DNA of 64,000 nt from an uncultured Flavobacteriales bacterium. Lineage in GTDB: Bacteria > Bacteroidota > Bacteroidia > Flavobacteriales > JBLHRE01. The position numbers were made by a program, and so were the translations under genes. Shown in pieces: positions 37,441-45,783 of this stretch. The notes below the pieces were generated by a model, which worked only from the letters and a program-made list of their open reading frames with translations, made no database searches and was not told where the DNA came from. Numbering within the stretch: position 1 is the first letter of the stretch; the number at the start of each line of letters is the position of its first letter. The stretch is taken from assembly GCA_937139155.1 (NCBI GenBank), contig CAKZPI010000018.1, positions 34,558-98,557 on the forward strand, given 5' to 3'.

Positions 37441-37478
37441 CGACGGAAACCTCAGTATTTGCTGGGGTTTTTTGGTTT
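37425..37478 (+). other. attL: tRNA-Arg 3' end plus terminator
   Basis: This 54-nt stretch (end of tRNA-Arg from AATCCTGG, then ACGGAAACCTCAG / CTGGGGTTTTTT, a rho-independent terminator hairpin) is repeated at 63826-63879 with a single mismatch (G at 37442, C at 63843). It marks the left end of the island; the exact crossover point cannot be fixed. Confidence 0.8.
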
Positions 37479-37505
37479 TTGGAAGTTTTTCAAAATTGCT
37501 TTAAA

Positions 37506-38747
37506 ATGAAAAACATGCCAAAACTCTGCCAAATGATTAGATTTGGCTCCGAACGTATGATAGGAAAGAATTACAAGCCCGCAGAGGTCCGGCCGAAGGC
37601 AAATAAAAGGGGAAACAAGCCCAGTTTGTACATCCAACTTGACTACATCCACCCTGAAACAGGAGAGTGGGTGCGAAGAAGATTTACTAATGGGCTGAAT
37701 AGAATAAGGAGCTACAGAAAAAGAGAGATTGAAGCTTCTAAGCTTGCTGATTATTACAACCAACTTTTAGATGATGGTTGGCTTCCAGAACTAACCGAGG
37801 CCTATGAAAGAGGTAAGATGGAAAAAGTGAAACCCGATTACCTTTTTCCAAAATTGGATGAAATAGTGGCTTATAAACTGGCCACCTACAAAAATCAGAG
37901 CTCGGCAAGGAATGTGAAAAGCTTTGTTAAGCGGTTCAAAGACTACTTAGAAAGCCTTGGAAGGGATGATTGGGATCTAAAGGAAATAAGCCCAAGTCTT
38001 GTTTCAAACTACCTCGATAAACATCTTGTTCTTACCCTTTCCAATACCAGTAGGAACAATCATCACCGACAATTAAGGTCAATTTTTGAGCAGTTCAAGT
38101 TGGAAGAGTTGATTGAAAAGAATCCTTTTGACCACGTTAAAAAGCTACCTGAGTCAACCAGTAGGCACAGGGTGTACAAGAAAGAGCAGATTCAGAAGAT
38201 AGGGGCTTTGGCCCATGAAATGAATCCTGGTCTGAAGGTTTTCATGCAGATGATTGCATACACCTTTCTCCGTCCGGTAGAAATTATTCGGTTAACCGTA
38301 GGGCAAATTGATTCTGAGGCAAATTTGATTCATGTTGATGCCTCAGGAACAAAGACCTCCTCTCGGCAGCCAGTACCCTTAGTAGCGGCCATACGAGACG
38401 CCATTGTTGAGCACTGTCAAGGCTTTCCAGATCACTATGCCTTATTTGGTTCGAACTTAGAACCTGCGGAAAAACCCTGTAATCAAGGATTGCCAAGTAA
38501 AAAGTTCAAGACAATCCGTGAAGAATTGGGTTTGGAAAAGGAGTATACCCTTTACGGGATACGTCATACCTTCATCTCAGACCTATACCATTCCTTTTTT
38601 GAGGAAACCCAAGACCATATGGAGGCCAAGAACAGGCTTCGCATGATTACCCGTCATGCAAGCGTACAAGCCTTAGACAAGTACCTAAAAGAAATTGGGG
38701 CGGATCAGGTAATCGATTATTCAGAAAGATTTACGACAAAGTTTTGA
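37506..38747 (+). CDS. Tyrosine recombinase / island integrase
   Basis: A ~413-residue phage-type integrase. N-terminal region is a poorly conserved arm-binding-like domain, the core-binding SAM-like domain lies about residues 125-215 (SARNVKSFVKRFKDYLESL), and the catalytic domain follows with Arg in FLRPVEIIRL, the second box YGIRHTFISDLY (Tyr replaces the more usual first His of HxxR, as in many Bacteroidota integrases), His/Arg region TRHASVQALDKYLKE with the nucleophilic Tyr. The frame opens at a TTG at 37479; ATG 37506 or 37557 are likelier starts. Located directly after tRNA-Arg, it should catalyse integration and excision of the island. Confidence 0.92.
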   Translation: MKNMPKLCQMIRFGSERMIGKNYKPAEVRPKANKRGNKPSLYIQLDYIHPETGEWVRRRFTNGLNRIRSYRKREIEASKLADYYNQLLDDGWLPELTEAYERGKMEKVKPDYLFPKLDEIVAYKLATYKNQSSARNVKSFVKRFKDYLESLGRDDWDLKEISPSLVSNYLDKHLVLTLSNTSRNNHHRQLRSIFEQFKLEELIEKNPFDHVKKLPESTSRHRVYKKEQIQKIGALAHEMNPGLKVFMQMIAYTFLRPVEIIRLTVGQIDSEANLIHVDASGTKTSSRQPVPLVAAIRDAIVEHCQGFPDHYALFGSNLEPAEKPCNQGLPSKKFKTIREELGLEKEYTLYGIRHTFISDLYHSFFEETQDHMEAKNRLRMITRHASVQALDKYLKEIGADQVIDYSERFTTKF

Positions 38748-38831
38748 CAAAAAGGGTCGGCCATACTTTTTTGCGCTTCTACCATTGACCCAAGACTTGA
38801 TTAGGCTTACAACTAGCTTCCTGAAATTCCT

Positions 38832-39470
38832 CAAGATCTTGGATTAAAATTGAGGATGTTGAACTTAAAACCAAGATGTTGGCATTTGCAACACCGCACA
38901 ACAATGATGCAATACGGTAAGGTTGAATTTGGAGATTGGTCAATAAAACAGGGGTGTTTGGCCATGTTGCACGGTGTTGACCTTGATTCTTCCAGGCTAA
39001 TACAAGATCTTGGATTAAAGTGCAAGATGTTGGATTCTGCAACACCGCAACAACCGAGCAACGACCGGCGACAACGGTGCAAAACGGTAAGGTTGAGTTT
39101 GGAGATTGGTCAATGAAATAGGTGTGTGTAGCCATGTTGCACGGTGTTGACCAGGGTTCATCTAGGCTCCAAGATGTTGCATTATAATTCAATATGTTGA
39201 ACCTAACTTCAGGATGTTGTCTTCTTCAACACCGCAACAACCGAGCAACACGTTAAGGTTGAGTTTGGAGATTGGTCAATGAAACAGGGGGGGGTAGCCA
39301 TGTTGCACGGTGTTGACCTTGATTCTTCCAGGCTAATACAAGATCTTGGATTAAAGTGCAAGATGTTGGCATCTGCAACACCGCACAACAATGATGCAAT
39401 ACGGTAAGGTTGAATTTGGAGATTGGTCAATGAAATAGGGGTGTTTGGCCATGTTGCACGATGTTGACGA
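38832..39470 (+). repeat. Four ~170-bp tandem repeats, non-coding
   Basis: Units start with CAAGATCTTGGATTAAA (or CAAGATGTTG) at 38832, 39003, 39170 and 39339; the last is truncated. Each unit contains CAACACCGCACAACA-like sequence, then GGTTGAATTTGGAGATTGG (at 38921, 39091, 39257, 39409) and then TGTTGCACGGTGTTG, nearly the inverse of the first block, so each can fold into a long hairpin. No convincing gene lies between the integrase stop (38747) and 39525; short frames in the array are products of the repeat. Confidence 0.85.
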
Positions 39471-39498
39471 TATTAAACATCCTTTTAAATAAATCGTA

Positions 39499-39506
39499 TA
39501 TATTTG
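39499..39506 (+). promoter_or_regulatory. -7 promoter element for the T9SS-type protein gene
   Basis: TATATTTG, exact TAnnTTTG, 18 nt before the ATG at 39525; it overlaps the TTG that would begin a longer frame, arguing for the ATG. Confidence 0.45.
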
Positions 39507-39524
39507 GCAAGAACACCAAACCAC

Positions 39525-39986
39525 ATGCTGCTGAAGATTTTATCCATTCATAGAGCCTTTTTTCTTGTAACCTGCTGTTTCTTATCCCTATATAGTGTAG
39601 GGCAATCAATAAAACGGAGTTCAATAGGTGTTTTTGGGAATTCACAGACCTCGAATGGAGTTACCGTTCAAAGCATTGCCGGCCAATCTTCCTTAACAAC
39701 AACCTTTCATGGGTTTATCCAACCCTACCAAAAGGTTAAAACTTTTGGAGAACGTGACATTCTTATTGCTCCAAATCCAACCTTTTCAACTACAGTTATA
39801 ACTGGCGTTCTTAAAGGAGATATAATTTATGTCTCCAATTTATGGGGAGACCTGGTTAAAGTTCAAGAGGTGCGAAACTCAACCAACACAAATATTGATT
39901 TTTCCTTTTTTCCTTCGGGGGTTTATTTGATAACCGTTGAAGGAAGCTTCATTTACACGCCCCAGCGCGTCATTAAGCTTGATTGA
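39525..39986 (+). CDS. Secreted protein with T9SS-type C-terminal sorting domain
   Basis: A 153-residue exported protein: signal peptide about residues 1-28 (AFFLVTCCFLSLYSVGQS), a short segment IGVFGNSQTSNGVTVQSIAGQSS...FHGFIQPYQ, and a C-terminal ~75 residues of the Por secretion tail type: LIAPNPTFSTTVITG, FFPSGVYLITVEG, RVIKL. Such tails route proteins through the type IX secretion system to the cell surface, where they are often attached to a sugar. The gene is followed after 4 nt by the tail-fibre-like gene, so the pair is probably co-expressed. Function unknown. Confidence 0.7.
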   Translation: MLLKILSIHRAFFLVTCCFLSLYSVGQSIKRSSIGVFGNSQTSNGVTVQSIAGQSSLTTTFHGFIQPYQKVKTFGERDILIAPNPTFSTTVITGVLKGDIIYVSNLWGDLVKVQEVRNSTNTNIDFSFFPSGVYLITVEGSFIYTPQRVIKLD

Positions 39987-39990
39987 AATT

Positions 39991-42027
39991 ATGAAGACTT
40001 TTATACTAAGCCTTGCCTTAATTCTAACCCACTCAAGCCTATTTGGTCAATCACTTCCTCAAGGTATAAATTACCAAGCAGTAGCCATTGATAAGAATGG
40101 CCAACCCATCCCAGGTGAGGACATGTTTGGAAACCCAATTGAGGGGTCTGAAATTTTGGTGCGAATAAGCATTCTTCAAAACGGTCCAAACGGACCTGTT
40201 GCATATTCTGAAGAACACGAACTCCAGACTGACCAGTATGGGATGTTTAATTTGATTATCGGCCAAGGAAATCAATTATCGCCAAATGACTTTAACTCCA
40301 TTACTTGGGAGGGGAAAAAGTTCATGAAAGTGGAATTGTCGGTAGACAATGATGGAAACTTTTTGCATTCAACCGTGCAAGAACTACTCTCCGTTCCATA
40401 TGCGCTATTAGCTGAAAAAGCCCTTAATGTGGAGGATGCTGATGCAGATCCTAGCAATGAAATCCAATCCTTGAGCCTTTCGAACGATACGCTCTACCTT
40501 GAAGGGGGAGGCTTTGCTGTTTTACCTCCAGACTTAGTTAATGATGCTGATAGTGACCCGGGAAACGAAATTCAGGCTATTTCCATTACAAACGACACTG
40601 TTTTCTTAACCGGTGGAGGATTTGCTAAACTTCCAGGTGGATTTGATGGCGATTACAACAATCTAATCAACAAGCCTTCAATACCCGCTAAGACCTCAGA
40701 CTTAACAAATGACAACGGGTTTATAAGTACAGAGGCTGACGGGGACCCAACCAATGAGATTCAGATTCTATCCGCTTCAAATGACACCATTTTCCTTTCC
40801 AATGGTGGTTTTGTAAAATTACCAGAAGGCTTTGACGGGGATTACAATTCATTGCAGAACAAACCAAGCATACCCAGCCAAACCTCGGACCTTGTGAACA
40901 ATAGTGGCTTTATAACGGCTGAGGCCGATGGAGACGCAACCAATGAATTGCAGTTTTTATCGGTGTCAAACGATACCATTTATCTTACAAATGGAGGTTT
41001 TGTGAAACTTCCCGCAAGCTTTGATGGCGATTACAATTCCTTAATCAATAAGCCAACCATCCCTACTAACACTTCAGACCTTAATAACGATTCAGGGTTT
41101 ATTTCGGCGGAAACCGATGGAGATGCCACAAATGAGATTCAAATTTTGTCCATTTCAAATGACACCTTGTACTTGAGCAGTGGCGGTTTTGCAAAATTAC
41201 CTTCAGGTTTTGATGGTGATTACAACAGTTTGAGCAATAAGCCCAGCATACCCAGCCAAACTTCGGATTTAACAAATGATAGCGGCTTTCTTACCTCGGA
41301 AGGTGATGCCGACCCAACAAATGAAATTCAAACCTTATCAATTTCTGGGGATAGTCTTCTTTTGAGCTCTTCTACAGGGGTGAAGCTTCCTGGAGGAAAC
41401 TTGAACTCACAAAATGTATGGACGACGGGCACACAAGACCCAAATGATTACGAGTATGGGGATATGTTTTACGATGCTAATTCGGGGCAAATTAAAGTTT
41501 GTGTTCCTTCTCTTAAAGATTCTGCTTCGCCTTTTTATACTCAAACCAACTGTTATGGGAATACGAGAACAATCCAGGATTCGGCTGCTTATTTTTCCTT
41601 TCAGGTGAAAGACTCTATAGTGGGGGATAGCTTTGGGAAACCTAATTATTGTAATTGGGGCCTTGATGACGATGAGGACAATTTTCTTGAACTTTACGAG
41701 TGGGATGATGTGGGAACCTATAATATCTTGACTGGTCAATTTGGCCGAACAATTGTTGCTCGGCCAGTATTGCTTCTTCCAAATAAAGTATATACTGTTG
41801 GAGTATTTCCAAGATCTGGAGCCCGGATTGGTTATATCCCCAAAAGCCAGCTCACAACCGATACGACCTTCTACAATTTTAGTTTTGCAAAGAGACGGTA
41901 TAACGGAAGCTTATCGGGGCCTATGGAGAGCTCTAATAAGTTCCCAGGTACAAAAATTTTAAATTCTCATACGGGCTACACATTGTTGAGATTTTCTAGG
42001 CCTGACAAAGGATTTAGGGATTTTTAA
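39991..42027 (+). CDS. Secreted tail-fibre-like repeat protein
   Basis: A 678-residue exported protein. Signal peptide MKTFILSLALILTHSSLFG, an N-terminal domain beginning LPQGINYQAVAIDKNGQPI that is common in large Bacteroidota surface proteins, then four repeats of exactly 63 residues (DNA period 189 nt, counted at 40642, 40831, 41020, 41209) of the form GFDGDYNSLINKPSIP, TSDLTNDSGF, DGDATNEIQILSISNDTLYL, GGFAKLP, flanked by partial units. The NKPxIP and TSDLxNDSGF blocks are those of phage tail fibres. The unique C-terminal ~220 residues start at about NVWTTGTQDPNDYEYGDMFYD and have several aromatic/beta segments, perhaps a binding head. Start at 39991 places the signal peptide correctly. 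Confidence 0.75.
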   Translation: MKTFILSLALILTHSSLFGQSLPQGINYQAVAIDKNGQPIPGEDMFGNPIEGSEILVRISILQNGPNGPVAYSEEHELQTDQYGMFNLIIGQGNQLSPNDFNSITWEGKKFMKVELSVDNDGNFLHSTVQELLSVPYALLAEKALNVEDADADPSNEIQSLSLSNDTLYLEGGGFAVLPPDLVNDADSDPGNEIQAISITNDTVFLTGGGFAKLPGGFDGDYNNLINKPSIPAKTSDLTNDNGFISTEADGDPTNEIQILSASNDTIFLSNGGFVKLPEGFDGDYNSLQNKPSIPSQTSDLVNNSGFITAEADGDATNELQFLSVSNDTIYLTNGGFVKLPASFDGDYNSLINKPTIPTNTSDLNNDSGFISAETDGDATNEIQILSISNDTLYLSSGGFAKLPSGFDGDYNSLSNKPSIPSQTSDLTNDSGFLTSEGDADPTNEIQTLSISGDSLLLSSSTGVKLPGGNLNSQNVWTTGTQDPNDYEYGDMFYDANSGQIKVCVPSLKDSASPFYTQTNCYGNTRTIQDSAAYFSFQVKDSIVGDSFGKPNYCNWGLDDDEDNFLELYEWDDVGTYNILTGQFGRTIVARPVLLLPNKVYTVGVFPRSGARIGYIPKSQLTTDTTFYNFSFAKRRYNGSLSGPMESSNKFPGTKILNSHTGYTLLRFSRPDKGFRDF

Positions 42028-42107
42028 AAAGATTTTTTTCTTCTATAACATGGACTAGCGCCTAGGGAGATTCTCCAAATGCCCAAATCAAGCTATTTTG
42101 GGCACAG

Positions 42108-42242
42108 TTAAAAGGGGTGAATGACACCAAACTTTTCCTTTCGCGACTCCAAAAAATCTTTGCCTAATTTGTCCTGCTCCCCATAAAATGGACCTGGTCC
42201 ATGATTGGTCAATGAAATTCGAGCCAAACCGATAAAATTGAC
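42108..42242 (-). pseudogene. 45-codon gene remnant inside an inverted repeat
   Basis: A minus-strand frame without a start codon, closed by TAA at 42108, encodes a protein-like tail including GPGPFYGEQDKLGKDFLESR and ending GVIHPF. Bases 42113-42200 recur inverted at 63912-63999 with one mismatch, in the same reading frame. Probably the C-terminal remnant of a duplicated gene or a mobile-element end; I cannot identify the family. The rest of 42028-42310 holds nothing else. Confidence 0.5.
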
Positions 42243-42310
42243 TTAACTTCAGCGTACACATCTGAGGAAAAGTTTCCCCCATAGTGTTACTAACTTGGTG
42301 ATGGTCAATA

Positions 42311-43747
42311 TTAGGTCTGTGGATTAGTCAAGCCTAGTAGAAACCGTTTAACCCGGTTAAGCTTTTCGAGGTCTGTTTTAACCGTGGTATAGTTTTCCTT
42401 TTTTAGTTTTTGAAGGTTAATTGCGAAGCATAGATTCAAAGAGTAGTTTACCCCTTCAAATAAATTATGACGACCAGACAACCAAGTTAAGTTCTCCTCA
42501 AACAAAGATTTTATCTCAGAATCTTCGGAAGAATCAAAATATGGCCTCCATAAGTTATGACAAATCCAGCTCAAAAAATGTTCATTCTGTATCCTCTGTT
42601 GTGAACTGGCTTTATAAAGCAGTGAAATACAATTGACATTTGAGTAAACCGCAAAACGTATAGTAGATGTAGGAATGTTTTTAGGTTTTGACTCTTTCAA
42701 ATGGCCTGAATATAGGTTTAACCAGGTCTTATGTAGACCTAAGGCCTGCGCGAATAACCAATGTCCTTCCGAGTCATATTCTCCAAGGTCTGGTTTATTA
42801 ACTTTTGGTAAATATGAAGCCAATATTTGCAGGGGCTCGCTTAATAAACTCATCTTATGGGAGCGGTTATTTCCTATTTCATCCACTTCAATCGCTTGTT
42901 CAATCAAAGAAGAGTACAGTAATTCCACAAGTTTTAAGTGATTGTAAAAAGGCAAATGGAACCCTTTTGAAATTCTATGGGTAGGATCTAAATAAGTTTT
43001 TAGGTATAGTGAGTCATGATTAGCGTTGGACTGAGCGTCAAGTATCATGACCTCCTGAATAACACTTAATAGGTCAAGCTTCAAATACTTTCCAACGTTT
43101 GGGCCTATCAATTCATTTAAAAAAGGGTAGCCCTCTACTAATGAGGATGAATTACAATGGGCTTTTAGCTCTGTATGGTAAATTGACTCCTCACTTTTCA
43201 TGACCGTGAGTAACAAGCTTCTTAAATCCTCTTCAGTGGTAACCGACTTTAAATAACCTACAACTGTATGTGGTTTTAACTTGATTTGAAAGTTTAAGAA
43301 CTGCTTGTTCATTATAAGCTCCTTATACCCATCCCAACCATTCTCAATTGATTTTTCTGAGACGTACTTATTGAACAATGTGAATGTCTCAACTGACGGC
43401 TGCGACTTAAAAAGTTCCATGAAAAAAGGCACTTTGGCAGCTTGGCGATTTCGAATTCCGAACTGATAATCAGCCAGCAAAAAACCTAAGCTTAAATAAA
43501 AAAGGCCGAAAGCCAGATTCTCCGGTTCAAAACCCCAAGAAACAGTGAAAACATTGAACCATGTGCATCTTTCTGAGATTGATCTAAAGTAAAACAGAAT
43601 GGGCATCAGTAACGTAAGGTTGAGAACAAAGAAGCCCACCATAAGTCTGGAGCAGGTTAGCTGAAAAATTTTACGCTCATTTTTAGAAACAAGTGCAATT
43701 ACCGCTAGGAACACCCCTATAATAGCTAGCCAGCTGTTTATATCCAT
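42311..43747 (-). CDS. Unknown three-TM protein at the end of the BREX operon
   Basis: A ~478-residue protein I do not recognise. Three N-terminal membrane helices (about residues 6-21 WLAIIGVFLAVIALVS, 36-55 MVGFFVLNLTLLMPILFYF, 78-95 LAFGLFYLSLGFLLADY), then about 380 mostly helical cytoplasmic residues without a recognisable catalytic motif. It begins 1-4 nt after the brxL stop (GTG at 43750 or ATG at 43747), so it should be translated from the BREX transcript. Not part of the canonical six-gene type 1 set; a candidate accessory or unrelated passenger of the operon. Confidence 0.75.
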   Translation of the reverse strand: MDINSWLAIIGVFLAVIALVSKNERKIFQLTCSRLMVGFFVLNLTLLMPILFYFRSISERCTWFNVFTVSWGFEPENLAFGLFYLSLGFLLADYQFGIRNRQAAKVPFFMELFKSQPSVETFTLFNKYVSEKSIENGWDGYKELIMNKQFLNFQIKLKPHTVVGYLKSVTTEEDLRSLLLTVMKSEESIYHTELKAHCNSSSLVEGYPFLNELIGPNVGKYLKLDLLSVIQEVMILDAQSNANHDSLYLKTYLDPTHRISKGFHLPFYNHLKLVELLYSSLIEQAIEVDEIGNNRSHKMSLLSEPLQILASYLPKVNKPDLGEYDSEGHWLFAQALGLHKTWLNLYSGHLKESKPKNIPTSTIRFAVYSNVNCISLLYKASSQQRIQNEHFLSWICHNLWRPYFDSSEDSEIKSLFEENLTWLSGRHNLFEGVNYSLNLCFAINLQKLKKENYTTVKTDLEKLNRVKRFLLGLTNPQT

Positions 43748-43751
43748 CACA

Positions 43752-45782
43752 CTAATTCTTCAAAAAAGTCACCTCACATGCCTTACAAACCCTTCTCTCT
43801 TGCACATACTCGTTAATATCAAACCAGCCGCCTGATTTTACCCAGATGTCTAAGCCTCTGCCCAGTAAAATCTTCCAACCGTTATTGAGAACAATAGACC
43901 GATCATGTATGTTCTCATCAAACTCGTGGGTAAAGGAAATGCCTAAGGGCTCTAAAGACATGGCCATTTGCTTAAAGGAGTCATTGGCATTTTGAACGTA
44001 ATCTTCATTGTTGTTGGTTACCAAATGGAGCTTAACCTCTGCATCTGGCGACTTCTTCTCTGAAATCAATTTGGCCAACTCCATGAAATTTCGAAGCTGA
44101 TACGGGAGCCTGACATAGGGATCCACAACCCTTATTTCTGTTGCCCCCAATAGGTATGCTCCAAACAAGTTATTGTATGATATCCCTGTTTGATTATCAT
44201 AAATAATTTTCTGCCCTTCCTCAAGTTCTAATCCTTCACTTTTTGGTTGAGCATTTGTTTCTTCTGGAGCAGTCTCAAGCTCTAATTGTTGACCTTCCTT
44301 CGGCTTTCTTGAAGGAGCATTCCCAACCTGTAAAAGCTCCAAGGTCTCAACAAGCTTGTTCTCACCTGTAGATTTTATAGTATAGCTAAACTCCACCTTA
44401 TCTTCCAAGAAGGTCTCGTCCATCTTCTCTAACTGCTGCTTGACTCTCTTGCGATTCTCAATAGCAAACTCCAACAACTCCTTTGCTTGCTCTTCGGTTA
44501 TTTGGCCATGCGGATAAATAACTTTAGACAAGCCCGCATAGGTTTTACTTATCGAAGTCTTATCCCTTGTAGTTATGGTATCAGATAACTCAAAGAATTG
44601 GGTGTAATCATGACTCCTATCCTCCTTCCTTAATTCCTTTAGCACTTCCGCCAAGTAATCTACAATGAAGCCGTAATCTCCAGTAAACATCTCATTACGC
44701 AGTTTCTGAACCTCCCATCCTGGTAAGTAACCATGCATACGGTCTAAGAACGCAGTATCATAATAATCTTGAGGCAAGGCCTCAAACAAATTACTATGTC
44801 GCAGCATATATGGCACGGAATGATCCGTGTTTCCAACGAAGACCATGGAAGCAGATGCTCCATAAATTTGTGTACCCCTTGAAAAGGACTTATTTGCCAT
44901 GTAGTTCTTCATGATGTCTACCAAACCTCGGTCTGTACGCTTAGTCTTTCCAGCAAATTCATCGTAAGCCACTACATCCCAATAACCAACAAGACCAATT
45001 TCACCTGTACTATTATTGACAAACAACTTAGCCTTAGAAACTTCACCACCTGAAATCAAGATGCCATGCGGCGATAATTCCGAAAAAATGTGTGACTTAC
45101 CCGTACCCTTTGGACCCAACTCTATTAGGTTGTAGTTGTTCTCCACAAAGGGAACCAATCGCGTTAGCTGAAGAAGTTTTGAACGAAAAGTAAACTCTTC
45201 TGGGTTTAAGCCAATGGTCTGCATCAATACATCCATCCACTCCTCCTTTTCAAAAGAGGCTCTTAGTTCTTTGTACTCTTCTAAATCAACATTGGAGATT
45301 TGAATGGGCTTAATCTTTTCAACCAACCAAGGTGTTGCATCTTTCTCATCTGTATGAAAATAGCCTAGAGTTAAAATGCACCATACACCCTCTGAGAGTA
45401 ACTTTTGATGCTCTTTGATAACAGCATCTCCAATAGGAACTCTGCTGAGTCCTATGTTCGCAAAACTGGCCTCATATTGATCCTTCTTATCGTTTAAGCG
45501 TACCGAAACTTTATCAATGATTCTATGAGACCCTTTCTCACGGGTCATGGCTTTTATTAGCTGTGCCTCATCTCGATGAACAAAATGCTTCGTTAAGATC
45601 TCCTTTACCGTTTCTACACCTTCTGCTATGGTTGCTTCATCATCTGTAGCACAATACTGACCCAACAAGTATTCTAATACATAGGTAGGAACAATGGCAT
45701 TACCCTTTACCAGTTTGGTTAGGTCCTTTCTAACCACCTTGCCGGCAAAATGACGGTTTATTTTTTTGTCTAGCTCTTTCAT
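43752..45782 (-). CDS. brxL: BREX protein BrxL, with MIT_C-like C-terminal domain
   Basis: A 676-residue AAA+ protein of the BrxL family. N-terminal domain (about 1-200), Walker A ELGPKGTGKSH at about 223-230, Walker B VVAYDEF near 270-276, and DRMHGYLPGWE, typical of BrxL. The linker about residues 480-530 is low-complexity and acidic. Residues about 533-676 resemble the phospholipase-D-like MIT_C domain of MITD1: VDPYVRLPYQLRNF, LHLVTNN, HDRSIVLNNGW, GRGLDIW. No Lon-type Ser-Lys motif is visible. BrxL is needed for phage exclusion in type 1 BREX and forms DNA-binding hexamers (established). ATG at 45782 starts one base after the pglZ stop. Confidence 0.92.
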   Translation of the reverse strand: MKELDKKINRHFAGKVVRKDLTKLVKGNAIVPTYVLEYLLGQYCATDDEATIAEGVETVKEILTKHFVHRDEAQLIKAMTREKGSHRIIDKVSVRLNDKKDQYEASFANIGLSRVPIGDAVIKEHQKLLSEGVWCILTLGYFHTDEKDATPWLVEKIKPIQISNVDLEEYKELRASFEKEEWMDVLMQTIGLNPEEFTFRSKLLQLTRLVPFVENNYNLIELGPKGTGKSHIFSELSPHGILISGGEVSKAKLFVNNSTGEIGLVGYWDVVAYDEFAGKTKRTDRGLVDIMKNYMANKSFSRGTQIYGASASMVFVGNTDHSVPYMLRHSNLFEALPQDYYDTAFLDRMHGYLPGWEVQKLRNEMFTGDYGFIVDYLAEVLKELRKEDRSHDYTQFFELSDTITTRDKTSISKTYAGLSKVIYPHGQITEEQAKELLEFAIENRKRVKQQLEKMDETFLEDKVEFSYTIKSTGENKLVETLELLQVGNAPSRKPKEGQQLELETAPEETNAQPKSEGLELEEGQKIIYDNQTGISYNNLFGAYLLGATEIRVVDPYVRLPYQLRNFMELAKLISEKKSPDAEVKLHLVTNNNEDYVQNANDSFKQMAMSLEPLGISFTHEFDENIHDRSIVLNNGWKILLGRGLDIWVKSGGWFDINEYVQERRVCKACEVTFLKN

Positions 45783-45783
45783 A

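Noticed and set aside
38779..39430. Minus-strand open frames of 73-137 codons in the 170-bp repeat array, encoding similar peptides
   Set aside because: They change frame between repeat units, overlap each other, have no signal or domain and simply mirror the DNA repeat; the array is better described as non-coding.
38832..39470. CRISPR array or retron msr/msd
   Set aside because: Units of ~170 bp are whole diverging repeats, not short identical repeats with unique spacers; no cas gene or reverse transcriptase is in the window.
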